Assembly (NCBI GenBank): GCA_034434895.1
Contig: DAOTYI010000212.1
Coordinates: 1-13,108, forward strand
Direction of reading: 5' to 3'
DNA: 13,108 nt
From: DAOTXL01 sp034434895
Lineage (GTDB): Bacteria > Chloroflexota > Anaerolineae > JAAYZQ01
Part shown: positions 4,557-11,413 of the stretch, one piece after another
Position numbering within the stretch: position 1 is the first letter of the stretch
Layout of the letters: each line of letters opens with the position of its first letter
Made by a program: the position numbers and the translations under genes
Notes under the pieces: generated by a model
Seen by the model: the letters and a program-made list of their open reading frames with translations, nothing else
What the model was told of the DNA's origin: nothing
Database searches by the model: none

Positions 4557-7526
4557 ATGGCCCAACATCACAGGCAGACACCACCATCCGGGACCTGGTC
4601 CCGGCCGCAACCCGCCGGAGAAGCAGGCGGAGGAACGGCTACGGCGTGGGGGCAACAGGGGCAGCCGCCAGACCGGCGCCGCCCCTCTCCCTACTCCGGC
4701 CAGCCATCGAGGCCGATCCGTCGGCCACAGCTTCCCCCCGGCTCCAGGCTGCCCTATGGCCACCGGGTCCCGGCGCCACCCTCACCGCCGGCCCGGCCTG
4801 GCGGACAGGGTCGCCGCCCGGCAATGCGCCTGGCCTCACTCCTGCTCATCGCCATCTTGAGCGCCGTTGCGCTCTTTTTCCTGAGCATGTGCGGACTGAC
4901 CGCCGCCTACGCTGCCATCGCCGCCGATCTGCCCTCACCGCAGGCCCTGCGCAGCCGTTCGGCTACCTTTGTCAGCACCAAGATCTATGATCGGAACGGC
5001 CACCTGCTGTACGAGATTTTCGACCCCAACGGGGGGCGACGGACCCTGGTGCCTTACGGGCAGATTTCGCCCCACCTGATCAACGCCACCGTCGCCACCG
5101 AAGATGAACGCTTCTGGCAACACCCCGGCGTGGACCCGATCAGCATCGCCCGCGCCGTGATCCAGAATGTCAGGGAGCGGGACATTGTCTCCGGGGCCAG
5201 CACCATCCCTCAGCAGTTGGTCCGCCTGGTGCTCCTATCGCCCCAGGAGCGAACCGAGCAGAGCCTGAGCCGCAAAATCCGTGAAGCGGTCCTGGCTTCG
5301 GAGATCAGTCGGCGCTACACAAAGCAGGAGATCCTCGAAATCTATTTGAACGAGATCAATTATGGCAACCTGGCCTACGGCATCGAGGCGGCAGCCGAGA
5401 CCTATTTCGGCCACAAGGCCGGCGACCTGACCCTGGCCGAAGCGGCCCTGCTGGCCGGGTTGCCCCAGGCTCCGGCCTATTGGGACCCCTACACCAACTG
5501 GGAAGGGGCCAAACGCCGTCAGGCAGTGGTCCTGGATCGGATGGTCGAAGCAGGCTACATCACCCAGGCCGAGGCCGAGGTGGCCAGGCAGGAGGAGCTT
5601 CGGCTCCGGCCACGGCGGCTTGATATGGAAGCACCCCACTTTGTCATCTGGGTCCAGCAGCAGTTGGAGCAGAAATATGGAACAGAAGTCCTGTACCGCA
5701 GTGGCCTGCAGGTGACCACCAGCCTCGACTCCAGGTTGCAGGCCATTGCTCAGGAGGAGGTACAGGCGCACCTGGCGACCCTGGCCGAGCGACACGCCAC
5801 CAACGCGGCGCTGGTGGCCCTGAAACCCGATAGCGGCGAAGTGCTGGCCATGTTGGGCAGCGCCGATTTCAACAACGCCGACATTGACGGCCAGGTGAAT
5901 GTCGCCCTGCAACCCCGCCAGCCCGGCTCTTCCATCAAGCCGGTGACCTATATCACCGCCTTTGAGAAGGGTTGGACGCCGGCGACCCTCATCTGGGATG
6001 TGACCACCGAATTCCAGGATGGGCTGGGGCGGCCCTATGTGCCCAAAAACTATGATGGCCGGGAGCACGGGCCGGTGCTGGTGCGCCAGGCACTGGCCCA
6101 GTCGCTCAACATTCCGGCGGTCAAGGCGCTCGACTTTGTGGGCCTGCCGGCCATGCTCGACACCGCCCACCGGCTGGGCATCGCCTCGCTCAACCGGCCC
6201 GACTATGGCCTGAGCCTGACCCTGGGTGGCGGCGATGTGACGCTGCTGGAGATGGCGGGAGCGTATGCCGTTCTGGCCAACGGGGGCCGGCGGGTGCCAC
6301 CGGTCGCCATCCTGCGCATCGAGGACCCGGCGGGGCGGATCATCGAGGAATATCAGCCGCCACCGGGCGAGCAGGTCGTCAGCCCGCAACATGCCTACCT
6401 GATCACCGACATCCTGGCCGACAACCAGGCACGCGCCCCGATCTTTGGGGCCAACAGCCCTTTGAAGCTCTCCCGACCGGCGGCGGCCAAAACCGGCACC
6501 ACCGACGACTATCGCGATGCCTGGACACTGGGCTACACGCCGGATCTGGTGGCCGGCGTCTGGGTGGGCAACGCGGACAACTCGCCCATGAAGCAGGTGT
6601 CCGGGGCGCGGGGGGCCGCGCCCATCTGGCACAACTTTATGGAGAGGGCATTGGAGGGCCAACCGGCCCGCCAGTTCCCCCGTCCAGACGGGATCGTCGA
6701 GGTCGAGATCAGCGCCGATGCCGGCTCATTGCCCAGCGCTGCCTGCCCGCCCGACCGTCGCCGCACCGAGATCTTTGCCGAGGGGCATGGGCCATTGGGG
6801 CCGGAGTACGACTTTCACCAGTTCGTGCGCCTGGACACCACGACGAACGCCTTGGCAACCCCCTACTGCCCGCAGAATGTGGTCGAGGAGCGGTACTTTT
6901 ACCTCCTGCCCGGCCCAGAGGGCCAGCGCTGGGCACAGGAGCATGGCATTCCGCAGCCGCCGACCGACTATTGCCCGCTCCATAGCGGACCGGCCCAGGT
7001 GGCGTTGCTCCAGCCATTGCCCGGCGAAACGGTGAGCGGGGAGGTGTATGTGGTGGGCCGGGCGAACATGCCTGACTTTGACCATTACCTGGTCGAATAT
7101 GGCGAAGGGCAGGACCCCATCGGTTGGGGGCTGGTGGCCGGGCCGGTCTACTCGCCGGTAGACAGCGGCCTGCTGGCTGTGTGGGACGTGCGAGGGCTGG
7201 CCGACCGCGATTACACCCTGCGCCTGGTCAGCTATGATCATCTGGGCAACAGTGTCGAGGCACGGGTGTGGGTCTGGGTGCAGAACCCGACACCTGCCTG
7301 GACGCCCACGCCGACAGAGACCCCAACCCCCACCTGGACGCCAACCCTGGAACCGACCTGGACGCCCCTGCCGACCGACACCCCCATCCCACCGCCGACC
7401 GATACCCCCTGGCCGACCGACACCCCCGTTCCACCGCCGACCGGGACCCCCTGGCCGACCGACACGCCGCTGCCCACCTGGACGCCGACCGTCACAGGGA
7501 CGGTGACGAGCGGGGCGAATTCATAG
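4557..7526 (+). CDS. Class A penicillin-binding protein (glycosyltransferase GT51 plus transpeptidase) with Thr/Pro-rich tail
   Basis: 989-residue bifunctional peptidoglycan synthase of the PBP1A/1C type, anchored in the cytoplasmic membrane. Residues 1-89 are a long Pro/Gln/Arg-rich cytoplasmic segment; ~90-120 is the membrane helix. The GT51 domain shows EDERFWQHPG with catalytic E182, GASTIPQQL (213-221) and EIYLNEINYG. The transpeptidase shows S458-S-I-K461, S516-L-N518 and K645-T-G-T, all intact. A C-terminal beta-sandwich-like domain (~816-905, from QPLPGETVSG) recalls the BiPBP_C module of PBP1C. The last ~80 residues are TPTPT/PTDTP repeats, probably a wall-spanning linker. ATG 4557 follows GGGGAGAGAGG; the in-frame ATG at 4467 lies inside a repeat element and is less likely. 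The 3' end overlaps the convergent glycosyltransferase gene by 6 nt. Confidence 0.95.
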   Translation: MAQHHRQTPPSGTWSRPQPAGEAGGGTATAWGQQGQPPDRRRPSPYSGQPSRPIRRPQLPPGSRLPYGHRVPAPPSPPARPGGQGRRPAMRLASLLLIAILSAVALFFLSMCGLTAAYAAIAADLPSPQALRSRSATFVSTKIYDRNGHLLYEIFDPNGGRRTLVPYGQISPHLINATVATEDERFWQHPGVDPISIARAVIQNVRERDIVSGASTIPQQLVRLVLLSPQERTEQSLSRKIREAVLASEISRRYTKQEILEIYLNEINYGNLAYGIEAAAETYFGHKAGDLTLAEAALLAGLPQAPAYWDPYTNWEGAKRRQAVVLDRMVEAGYITQAEAEVARQEELRLRPRRLDMEAPHFVIWVQQQLEQKYGTEVLYRSGLQVTTSLDSRLQAIAQEEVQAHLATLAERHATNAALVALKPDSGEVLAMLGSADFNNADIDGQVNVALQPRQPGSSIKPVTYITAFEKGWTPATLIWDVTTEFQDGLGRPYVPKNYDGREHGPVLVRQALAQSLNIPAVKALDFVGLPAMLDTAHRLGIASLNRPDYGLSLTLGGGDVTLLEMAGAYAVLANGGRRVPPVAILRIEDPAGRIIEEYQPPPGEQVVSPQHAYLITDILADNQARAPIFGANSPLKLSRPAAAKTGTTDDYRDAWTLGYTPDLVAGVWVGNADNSPMKQVSGARGAAPIWHNFMERALEGQPARQFPRPDGIVEVEISADAGSLPSAACPPDRRRTEIFAEGHGPLGPEYDFHQFVRLDTTTNALATPYCPQNVVEERYFYLLPGPEGQRWAQEHGIPQPPTDYCPLHSGPAQVALLQPLPGETVSGEVYVVGRANMPDFDHYLVEYGEGQDPIGWGLVAGPVYSPVDSGLLAVWDVRGLADRDYTLRLVSYDHLGNSVEARVWVWVQNPTPAWTPTPTETPTPTWTPTLEPTWTPLPTDTPIPPPTDTPWPTDTPVPPPTGTPWPTDTPLPTWTPTVTGTVTSGANS

Positions 7527-8258
7527 CCTGCGCTCGTACACCCCCCGCCGGGCATTGCGCCGCACCCGCCACAACTCCCGGGTCATGCGCAGCGCATCTT
7601 TGAGGGGGTTGATCTTGCTCTTCTCACCATAGTACCAGGTGACCGGCACCTCGACAATCTGGTAGCCGAACCGCCGGGCGATAAACAGGATCTCGACATC
7701 GAACCCCCAGCCATCAATCGTCTGGTAAGGGAAGATGGCACGGGCCACGTCGTGGCGAAAGGCCTTAAAGCCACACTGGGTATCCTGGATGCCCGGCACG
7801 GCTATCAGCCGGACCAGCAGGTTGTAGACGCGGCCCATCAGATGGCGGTAGTAAGGCTCGTTGATCCGGCGGGCGCCGGGCGCTTCCCGTGAGGCGATGG
7901 CCAGGTCGTAGCCATCGAGCACCGGCGGCAGGAATTTGGGCAACTCCTCGATCGGCACGGCCAGGTCGGTATCGCTGATGACCAGGTAGCGCCCCCGTCC
8001 CTGCGCCACCCCGCTCTTGACCGCTGCCCCCTTGCCACCGTGGGGGTTGCGGATCAGGCGGATAAAGGGGTATTTCGCGGCAAACTCTTCGACGATGGCC
8101 GCTGTGGCATCCTCGCTGCCATCGTCTACGACAATGACCTCGATGGGATCGGCCTGCTGCTGCACAAAGGCCACCACCCGTTGCAGGCTGGCAGCCATCC
8201 GGCGCTCTTCGTTCCAGGCCGGGATAATCACCGACGCAAGTGGTTGGCTCTCTTCCAC
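7521..8258 (-). CDS. Family 2 glycosyltransferase, dolichyl/polyprenyl-phosphate sugar transferase-like
   Basis: 245-residue GT-A enzyme expected to move a sugar from a nucleotide donor to a polyprenyl-phosphate carrier on the inner membrane face. From the GTG start: VIIPAWNEE near residues 10-18, nucleotide-binding VVDDGSEDAT (D45/D46), NPHGGKGAAVKSG, metal-binding SDTDLAVP (D96/D98), and the group-typical DTQCGFKAFR and GWGFDVEIL. There is no membrane helix, as in the dolichyl-phosphate glucosyltransferase-like branch. The frame stays open to an ATG at 8387, but a strong promoter (8355-8383) lies inside that extension and the extra codons come from a repeat whose 25-bp period breaks frame. 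GTG 8258, preceded by GGAGAGAAGC, is therefore preferred; GTG 8270 is an alternative. Its stop codon is read opposite the last serine codon of the penicillin-binding protein gene. Confidence 0.9.
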   Translation of the reverse strand: MEESQPLASVIIPAWNEERRMAASLQRVVAFVQQQADPIEVIVVDDGSEDATAAIVEEFAAKYPFIRLIRNPHGGKGAAVKSGVAQGRGRYLVISDTDLAVPIEELPKFLPPVLDGYDLAIASREAPGARRINEPYYRHLMGRVYNLLVRLIAVPGIQDTQCGFKAFRHDVARAIFPYQTIDGWGFDVEILFIARRFGYQIVEVPVTWYYGEKSKINPLKDALRMTRELWRVRRNARRGVYERRL

Positions 8259-8276
8259 GCTTCTCTCCACCCCATA

Positions 8277-8347
8277 GCGAGGGCAGTTGCCCTCGCCCAC
8301 CCGGCGAGCAGTTGCCCTCGCCCACCCGGCGAGCAGTTGCCCTCGCC
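8277..8347 (-). repeat. 25-bp tandem repeat (2.6 units) forming three hairpins in the glycosyltransferase leader
   Basis: Perfect 25-bp units occupy 8283-8307 and 8308-8332, with a 15-bp partial third at 8333-8347. Each can form a hairpin: GCGAGGGC-AGTT-GCCCTCGC (8277-8296, 8-bp perfect stem) and GGCGAG/CTCGCC at 8303-8322 and 8328-8347. The array fills the predicted 5' leader between the transcription start (~8348) and the ribosome binding site. The 25-bp period does not keep reading frame, so it is unlikely to be coding. Confidence 0.85.
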
Positions 8348-8354
8348 TGCTCAC

Positions 8355-8383
8355 ATCATACACCGACCGGCCTGCTTTGTCAA
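8355..8383 (-). promoter_or_regulatory. Strong sigma-70-type promoter for the glycosyltransferase
   Basis: On the minus strand a perfect TTGACA (8378-8383) is followed after 17 bp by TATGAT (8355-8360), five of six consensus bases. Transcription would start near 8348, at the edge of the tandem repeat. It lies in the 153-bp gap after the helicase-C-3-type gene and rules against the upstream ATG at 8387 as the start codon. Confidence 0.8.
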
Positions 8384-8411
8384 CCATCCTCCCTGGGGAG
8401 GAACTGGAGGC

Positions 8412-10118
8412 CTAACCCCGTTCCAGCGGGTCGCCTGTTGTCTCTTCTGCGTCAGGGGGCAGGAAGCCCAGGTCACGGAGCGCCCGGCGCAGGCGTGGCA
8501 GGTCTTCGCGGCGGACCAGGGCGCTGGTAGGCGACAGGACCCGGCCGATAAGAGGGCGGGTTTCAGGCAACACCGACAGCTCCTTCAACACCCGCGCCTC
8601 CTTCACCCGCAACAGGGCCACCTCTTCCAGATGAACCTGGCCAAACCGTCCGGCCCAGGTCTGGAGTTGGGCGACCACATGGGCCGGAACGGCCCCGGCG
8701 CTGGCCTGGCGCAGGAAGGCCAGCACCTGTTCGACGCGGAGGCCACGGGCCAGCGCCCGGCCCAGTCCGCTGGCCGTGAGGCGGTAGCGGCATGGGGTCA
8801 CACTTTCCAGGTCGGCAAAGCGCTCCAACTGGAAGCGGACATAGAGGCTGACCGGCGGCGGCAGTTCGACGCTCAGGTCGGGGCGCACGACGATGGGCGG
8901 CGAGGCCGGAACCTCCACCTCCCCGGCCGCCAGCCCAAGAAAACAGGCTCCCGATGCGGTCAGGCGGCAGATGGGGCCGCTTTCCCCGCCGGCCACCGCC
9001 ACCACGCCCAGCCAGCACAACACCCCGGTCAACAGGTCGGCGATGAGCGCCCCTTCCACCGCATCCCACGACTCAAAGCCGGACAGGTACTCCCCGCTGG
9101 CCGCATCGCGGATGTACCAGCCCGTATAGTCGCCGTCAGGCCGCTGAAAATCGGGATCGGTTTCCTTGACGGCAGCCACAAAGGATGAAACCGACCACCA
9201 GCCCTCCAGGGGGCAGCGGGCCAAAAGCGCCAGAAGAGCCCGACGGGCGGCCAGTGGATCGTAGCGCAGGTGCCAGCCGGTCTGCTCATCGCAGATCAAA
9301 CCGGGCACCCGGCACAGATCGTTCCAGTCCGGGTCGTCGCGCCAGGCTTCCTGTAACGTGGCCAGTTGTCGGGCCGGCGAGGCCGTCAGCCAGCGTTTGA
9401 CCGCTGCAGCCTGGAGCCGCAGGAGCTCACCCTGGCGGGCTACAAATGCCAGCCGTCCGGCCAGGTGCTGCACAAAGGCGAACCGCCGCTCGTCGGCGCC
9501 GGTCAACCGGGCACGCAGGGCAGCCAGGTCCCGTCTGCTCAGGCGGCCATCGGCGTAGGGCCGCACGTCGTGGCTGTGAAGGTAGACCAGGTAGGTGAAC
9601 AGGTCGTGGACCAGCTCAGGCCCTTCATCGCGGTGGTCAGGCGGGGCCGGGACCCTCTCCAGGGCAAGGGTTGACGGTGGGGCCTCAACCTGGGGCAGCA
9701 GCGGCCGCAGGTCGTCAGGGATGAAAACAAACTCGGCCGGCCTGCCCACCTCTCCGACGAAAGCGCGAAAGATCAGGCCGGCATACCACAGTTCCTCGGC
9801 CGGGTTGGCCGGTTCCCGCCAGGGGGCCTCTCGCTCCAGCCGGCCGGGGCCAACGGGCCGCACCTGTCCAAACCGTCTGGCAAACTGAGGAGCAGGCATC
9901 CGCCCCCCCGCAGCCAGCAGCGCATCCAGCGCCCGGCGGCCCTGAGGGCTGAGGCGGGCCAGCGCCACCCGGACCGACCATGGATCGAGCAGGGCCGTCG
10001 CCAGCTCCCCGGCCGCCTGGTTCCGCCGGTTGGTGGTCAGTGTGACCCCCCGGTTCTGGGCCAGGGCGCGCAGCATTGCCATATCATAGTCGGCCAGAAA
10101 ACGTTGCAGGCTGTACAT
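8412..10118 (-). CDS. Helicase-associated (XPB/Ssl2-like N-terminal, Helicase_C_3-type) protein without helicase motor
   Basis: 568 residues. Residues ~405-525 carry the pattern of the helicase-C-3/XPB-Ssl2 associated domain: IVVRPDLSVELPPP, LERFADLESVTPCRYRLTASGLGRALARGL, VEQVLAFLRQAS, VVAQLQTWAGRFGQVHLEEVALLRV, then VLSPTSALV. The N-terminal ~400 residues begin SLQRFLADYDMAMLRALAQNRG and look like winged-helix segments (LSPQGRRALDALLAAGGRM). There is no Walker A, DEAD/DEXH box or other ATPase motif, so it is not a helicase. In families with this domain it accompanies DNA-repair helicases; a DNA-binding or adaptor role is inferred. ATG 10118 follows GGAG at a rather long spacing. It is divergent from the DUF1232 gene across a 114-bp gap. 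Confidence 0.8.
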   Translation of the reverse strand: MYSLQRFLADYDMAMLRALAQNRGVTLTTNRRNQAAGELATALLDPWSVRVALARLSPQGRRALDALLAAGGRMPAPQFARRFGQVRPVGPGRLEREAPWREPANPAEELWYAGLIFRAFVGEVGRPAEFVFIPDDLRPLLPQVEAPPSTLALERVPAPPDHRDEGPELVHDLFTYLVYLHSHDVRPYADGRLSRRDLAALRARLTGADERRFAFVQHLAGRLAFVARQGELLRLQAAAVKRWLTASPARQLATLQEAWRDDPDWNDLCRVPGLICDEQTGWHLRYDPLAARRALLALLARCPLEGWWSVSSFVAAVKETDPDFQRPDGDYTGWYIRDAASGEYLSGFESWDAVEGALIADLLTGVLCWLGVVAVAGGESGPICRLTASGACFLGLAAGEVEVPASPPIVVRPDLSVELPPPVSLYVRFQLERFADLESVTPCRYRLTASGLGRALARGLRVEQVLAFLRQASAGAVPAHVVAQLQTWAGRFGQVHLEEVALLRVKEARVLKELSVLPETRPLIGRVLSPTSALVRREDLPRLRRALRDLGFLPPDAEETTGDPLERG

Positions 10119-10133
10119 CGCTCATTCTCCGGC

Positions 10134-10162
10134 TTGCCAGATTCGCCACCCCGGAGTATAAT
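10134..10162 (+). promoter_or_regulatory. Sigma-70-type promoter for the DUF1232 gene
   Basis: TTGCCA (10134-10139), 17 bp, then perfect TATAAT (10157-10162). Transcription would start near 10169, about 64 nt before the ATG at 10233. The same AT-rich spot reads TATTAT/TATACT on the minus strand and may also serve the divergent helicase-C-3-type gene, though no good minus-strand -35 was seen. Confidence 0.75.
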
Positions 10163-10232
10163 ATCGCCCATGTGCGCTCTGGACCGATTCGCCAGCCATT
10201 TCGCCCGGCCCATGCGCGACAGGAGGTTCATC

Positions 10233-10625
10233 ATGAGCGAAAAGCCCTCCCCATCCGACCTGAGCCAGGCGGCTGGGGTTCTCGGTGGTCTGCTCCGCCA
10301 GGTCCGGCTGGTGTGGCGCTTGCTGCGCGATGGCCGTGTGCCGGGTTGGGTCAAACTGCTCCCCGTGGCCGGCGCGATCTATTTATTGTCGCCCATTGAC
10401 TTTTTGCCCGATTGGGCGCTCCCTGGCCTGGGCGAACTGGATGACCTGGCGATAGCCCTCCTGATGCTGAAGGCGTTTGTAGACCTCAGCCCACCCGGCG
10501 TCGTCCGCGAGCACCTGGAAGGGCTGGCAGGCAGGCGGGGCCAACCAAAACCGGCGGATGACCTGTCCTCCGGCCCGTACATAGATGGTTCCTACCGCGT
10601 GTTGGACAAGGACAAAGAACAATAA
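10233..10625 (+). CDS. DUF1232 (YkvA-like) small membrane protein
   Basis: 130 residues. The hallmark DUF1232 stretch is present at about residues 45-70: AGAIYLLSPIDFLPDWALPG followed by GELDDLAIALLMLKAF. This is a short hydrophobic hairpin with conserved SPIDFLPD and an acidic pair, typical of YkvA-like proteins, whose function is unknown. The C-terminus is hydrophilic (RVLDKDKEQ). ATG 10233 is chosen because AGGAGG stands six bases upstream and because the frame's earlier ATG at 10104 precedes the promoter; ATG 10170 lies at the predicted transcript start and has no ribosome binding site. The MerR-like gene follows on the same strand after 110 nt. Confidence 0.88.
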   Translation: MSEKPSPSDLSQAAGVLGGLLRQVRLVWRLLRDGRVPGWVKLLPVAGAIYLLSPIDFLPDWALPGLGELDDLAIALLMLKAFVDLSPPGVVREHLEGLAGRRGQPKPADDLSSGPYIDGSYRVLDKDKEQ

Positions 10626-10735
10626 GACAAACCGCAACGATTCCCCTGCGCCTGCCGGACCACAGGCCGGAGAGCTGTCATACGATTCAGGTGCCAGGCA
10701 GATACCTTCAATACAGATAAATCGGGAGAATTTTC
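10626..10735 (+). other. Gap between DUF1232 and MerR-like genes
   Basis: 110 bp with a weak CCGG/CCGG hairpin and no T-tract. No clear -35/-10 pair was seen. A ribosome binding site GGGAGAA lies just before the ATG at 10736. The two genes could be co-transcribed. Confidence 0.4.
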
Positions 10736-11413
10736 ATGGCTGATACACGTTACCGCCTGCCCAACGAGGTAGCCACTCAGTTGCAGGTTTCCCCCTCCAC
10801 ACTGCGCCGCTGGTCTGACGAATTTGCCGACTTTTTATCAGAATCGGCCGGCCGGCCTCACCTGGCAGCCGGCACCCCGGCGGCCCACCGGCGCTACACC
10901 GACGAGGACCTGGAAACGCTGCTGACCATCAAGGGCCTGCTGGCCGAGGGCCTGACCTACATCCAGGTCGGCAAGCGGCTGGAGGCCCTGCGCCAGCATC
11001 GGACCCCTGCCACGGCCGGGGTCGAGGGCGAGGCGCCCCCTGTCACCGCCCTGGGGCCTTTGCTGCGAGATGCCCCCTTTGCCCCGGCCATTTCCGTCCT
11101 GGCCGACACCCTGCACACCGTGGCCGAGGGCCAGCAACTGCTCCTGGGCAGCCAGCAGGCCAGCCGTGACCTGCTGACAGTCGTGGTCCAGGACAATTTC
11201 AATCTCAAAGAAGAAAACGCCAAACTCCGCGACCGGATGCTCGACCTGGAGCGGGAGATGTCGGAGATGCGGCGGCAGGAAGCAGCCCACCGCGAAGCTC
11301 TTGAAGCCCGGTTGCAGCAGCTTGAGGCCCGGCTTCAGCAACCACGTCCTCAGGCTGCTCATCCCCGGCCTGCTGGGCGCCCCGGTTGCCTGGGACAACT
11401 TCTGGGCCGCTGA
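10736..11413 (+). CDS. MerR-like DNA-binding regulator with C-terminal coiled coil
   Basis: 225 residues. Residues ~6-85 form a MerR-type winged helix-turn-helix: LPNEVATQLQVSPSTLRRWSDEF, the wing around HRRYTDEDLETLLTIKGLL, then EGLTYIQVGKRLEAL. A middle segment (~115-150) is hydrophobic and helical (AISVLADTLHTVAEGQQLLL), and residues ~150-203 are a long coiled coil (LKEENAKLRDRMLDLEREM and QLEARLQQ repeats), suited to dimerisation. There are no conserved metal-binding cysteines, so it is not a metal sensor of the classical type; the signal is unknown. The tail is Pro/Gly-rich and ends CLGQLLGR. GGGAGAA precedes the ATG. Its last 209 nt are antisense to the 3' end of the extended rimO frame. 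Confidence 0.85.
   Translation: MADTRYRLPNEVATQLQVSPSTLRRWSDEFADFLSESAGRPHLAAGTPAAHRRYTDEDLETLLTIKGLLAEGLTYIQVGKRLEALRQHRTPATAGVEGEAPPVTALGPLLRDAPFAPAISVLADTLHTVAEGQQLLLGSQQASRDLLTVVVQDNFNLKEENAKLRDRMLDLEREMSEMRRQEAAHREALEARLQQLEARLQQPRPQAAHPRPAGRPGCLGQLLGR

Noticed and set aside
5235..6662. 475-codon open frame on the minus strand
   Set aside because: It lies wholly opposite the well-supported penicillin-binding protein and has no recognisable domain; long antisense frames are expected in GC-rich genes.
8283..8347. Possible CRISPR array
   Set aside because: The 25-bp units are directly adjacent with no spacers, only 2.6 units are present, and no cas gene is nearby.
8259..8387. 43-residue N-terminal extension of the glycosyltransferase
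   Set aside because: It is read through a promoter and frame-breaking tandem repeat, and family members begin close to the VIIPAWNEE motif.
8040..9188. 382-codon open frame on the plus strand
   Set aside because: It crosses the glycosyltransferase, its promoter and the helicase-C-3-type gene in antisense and has no family features.
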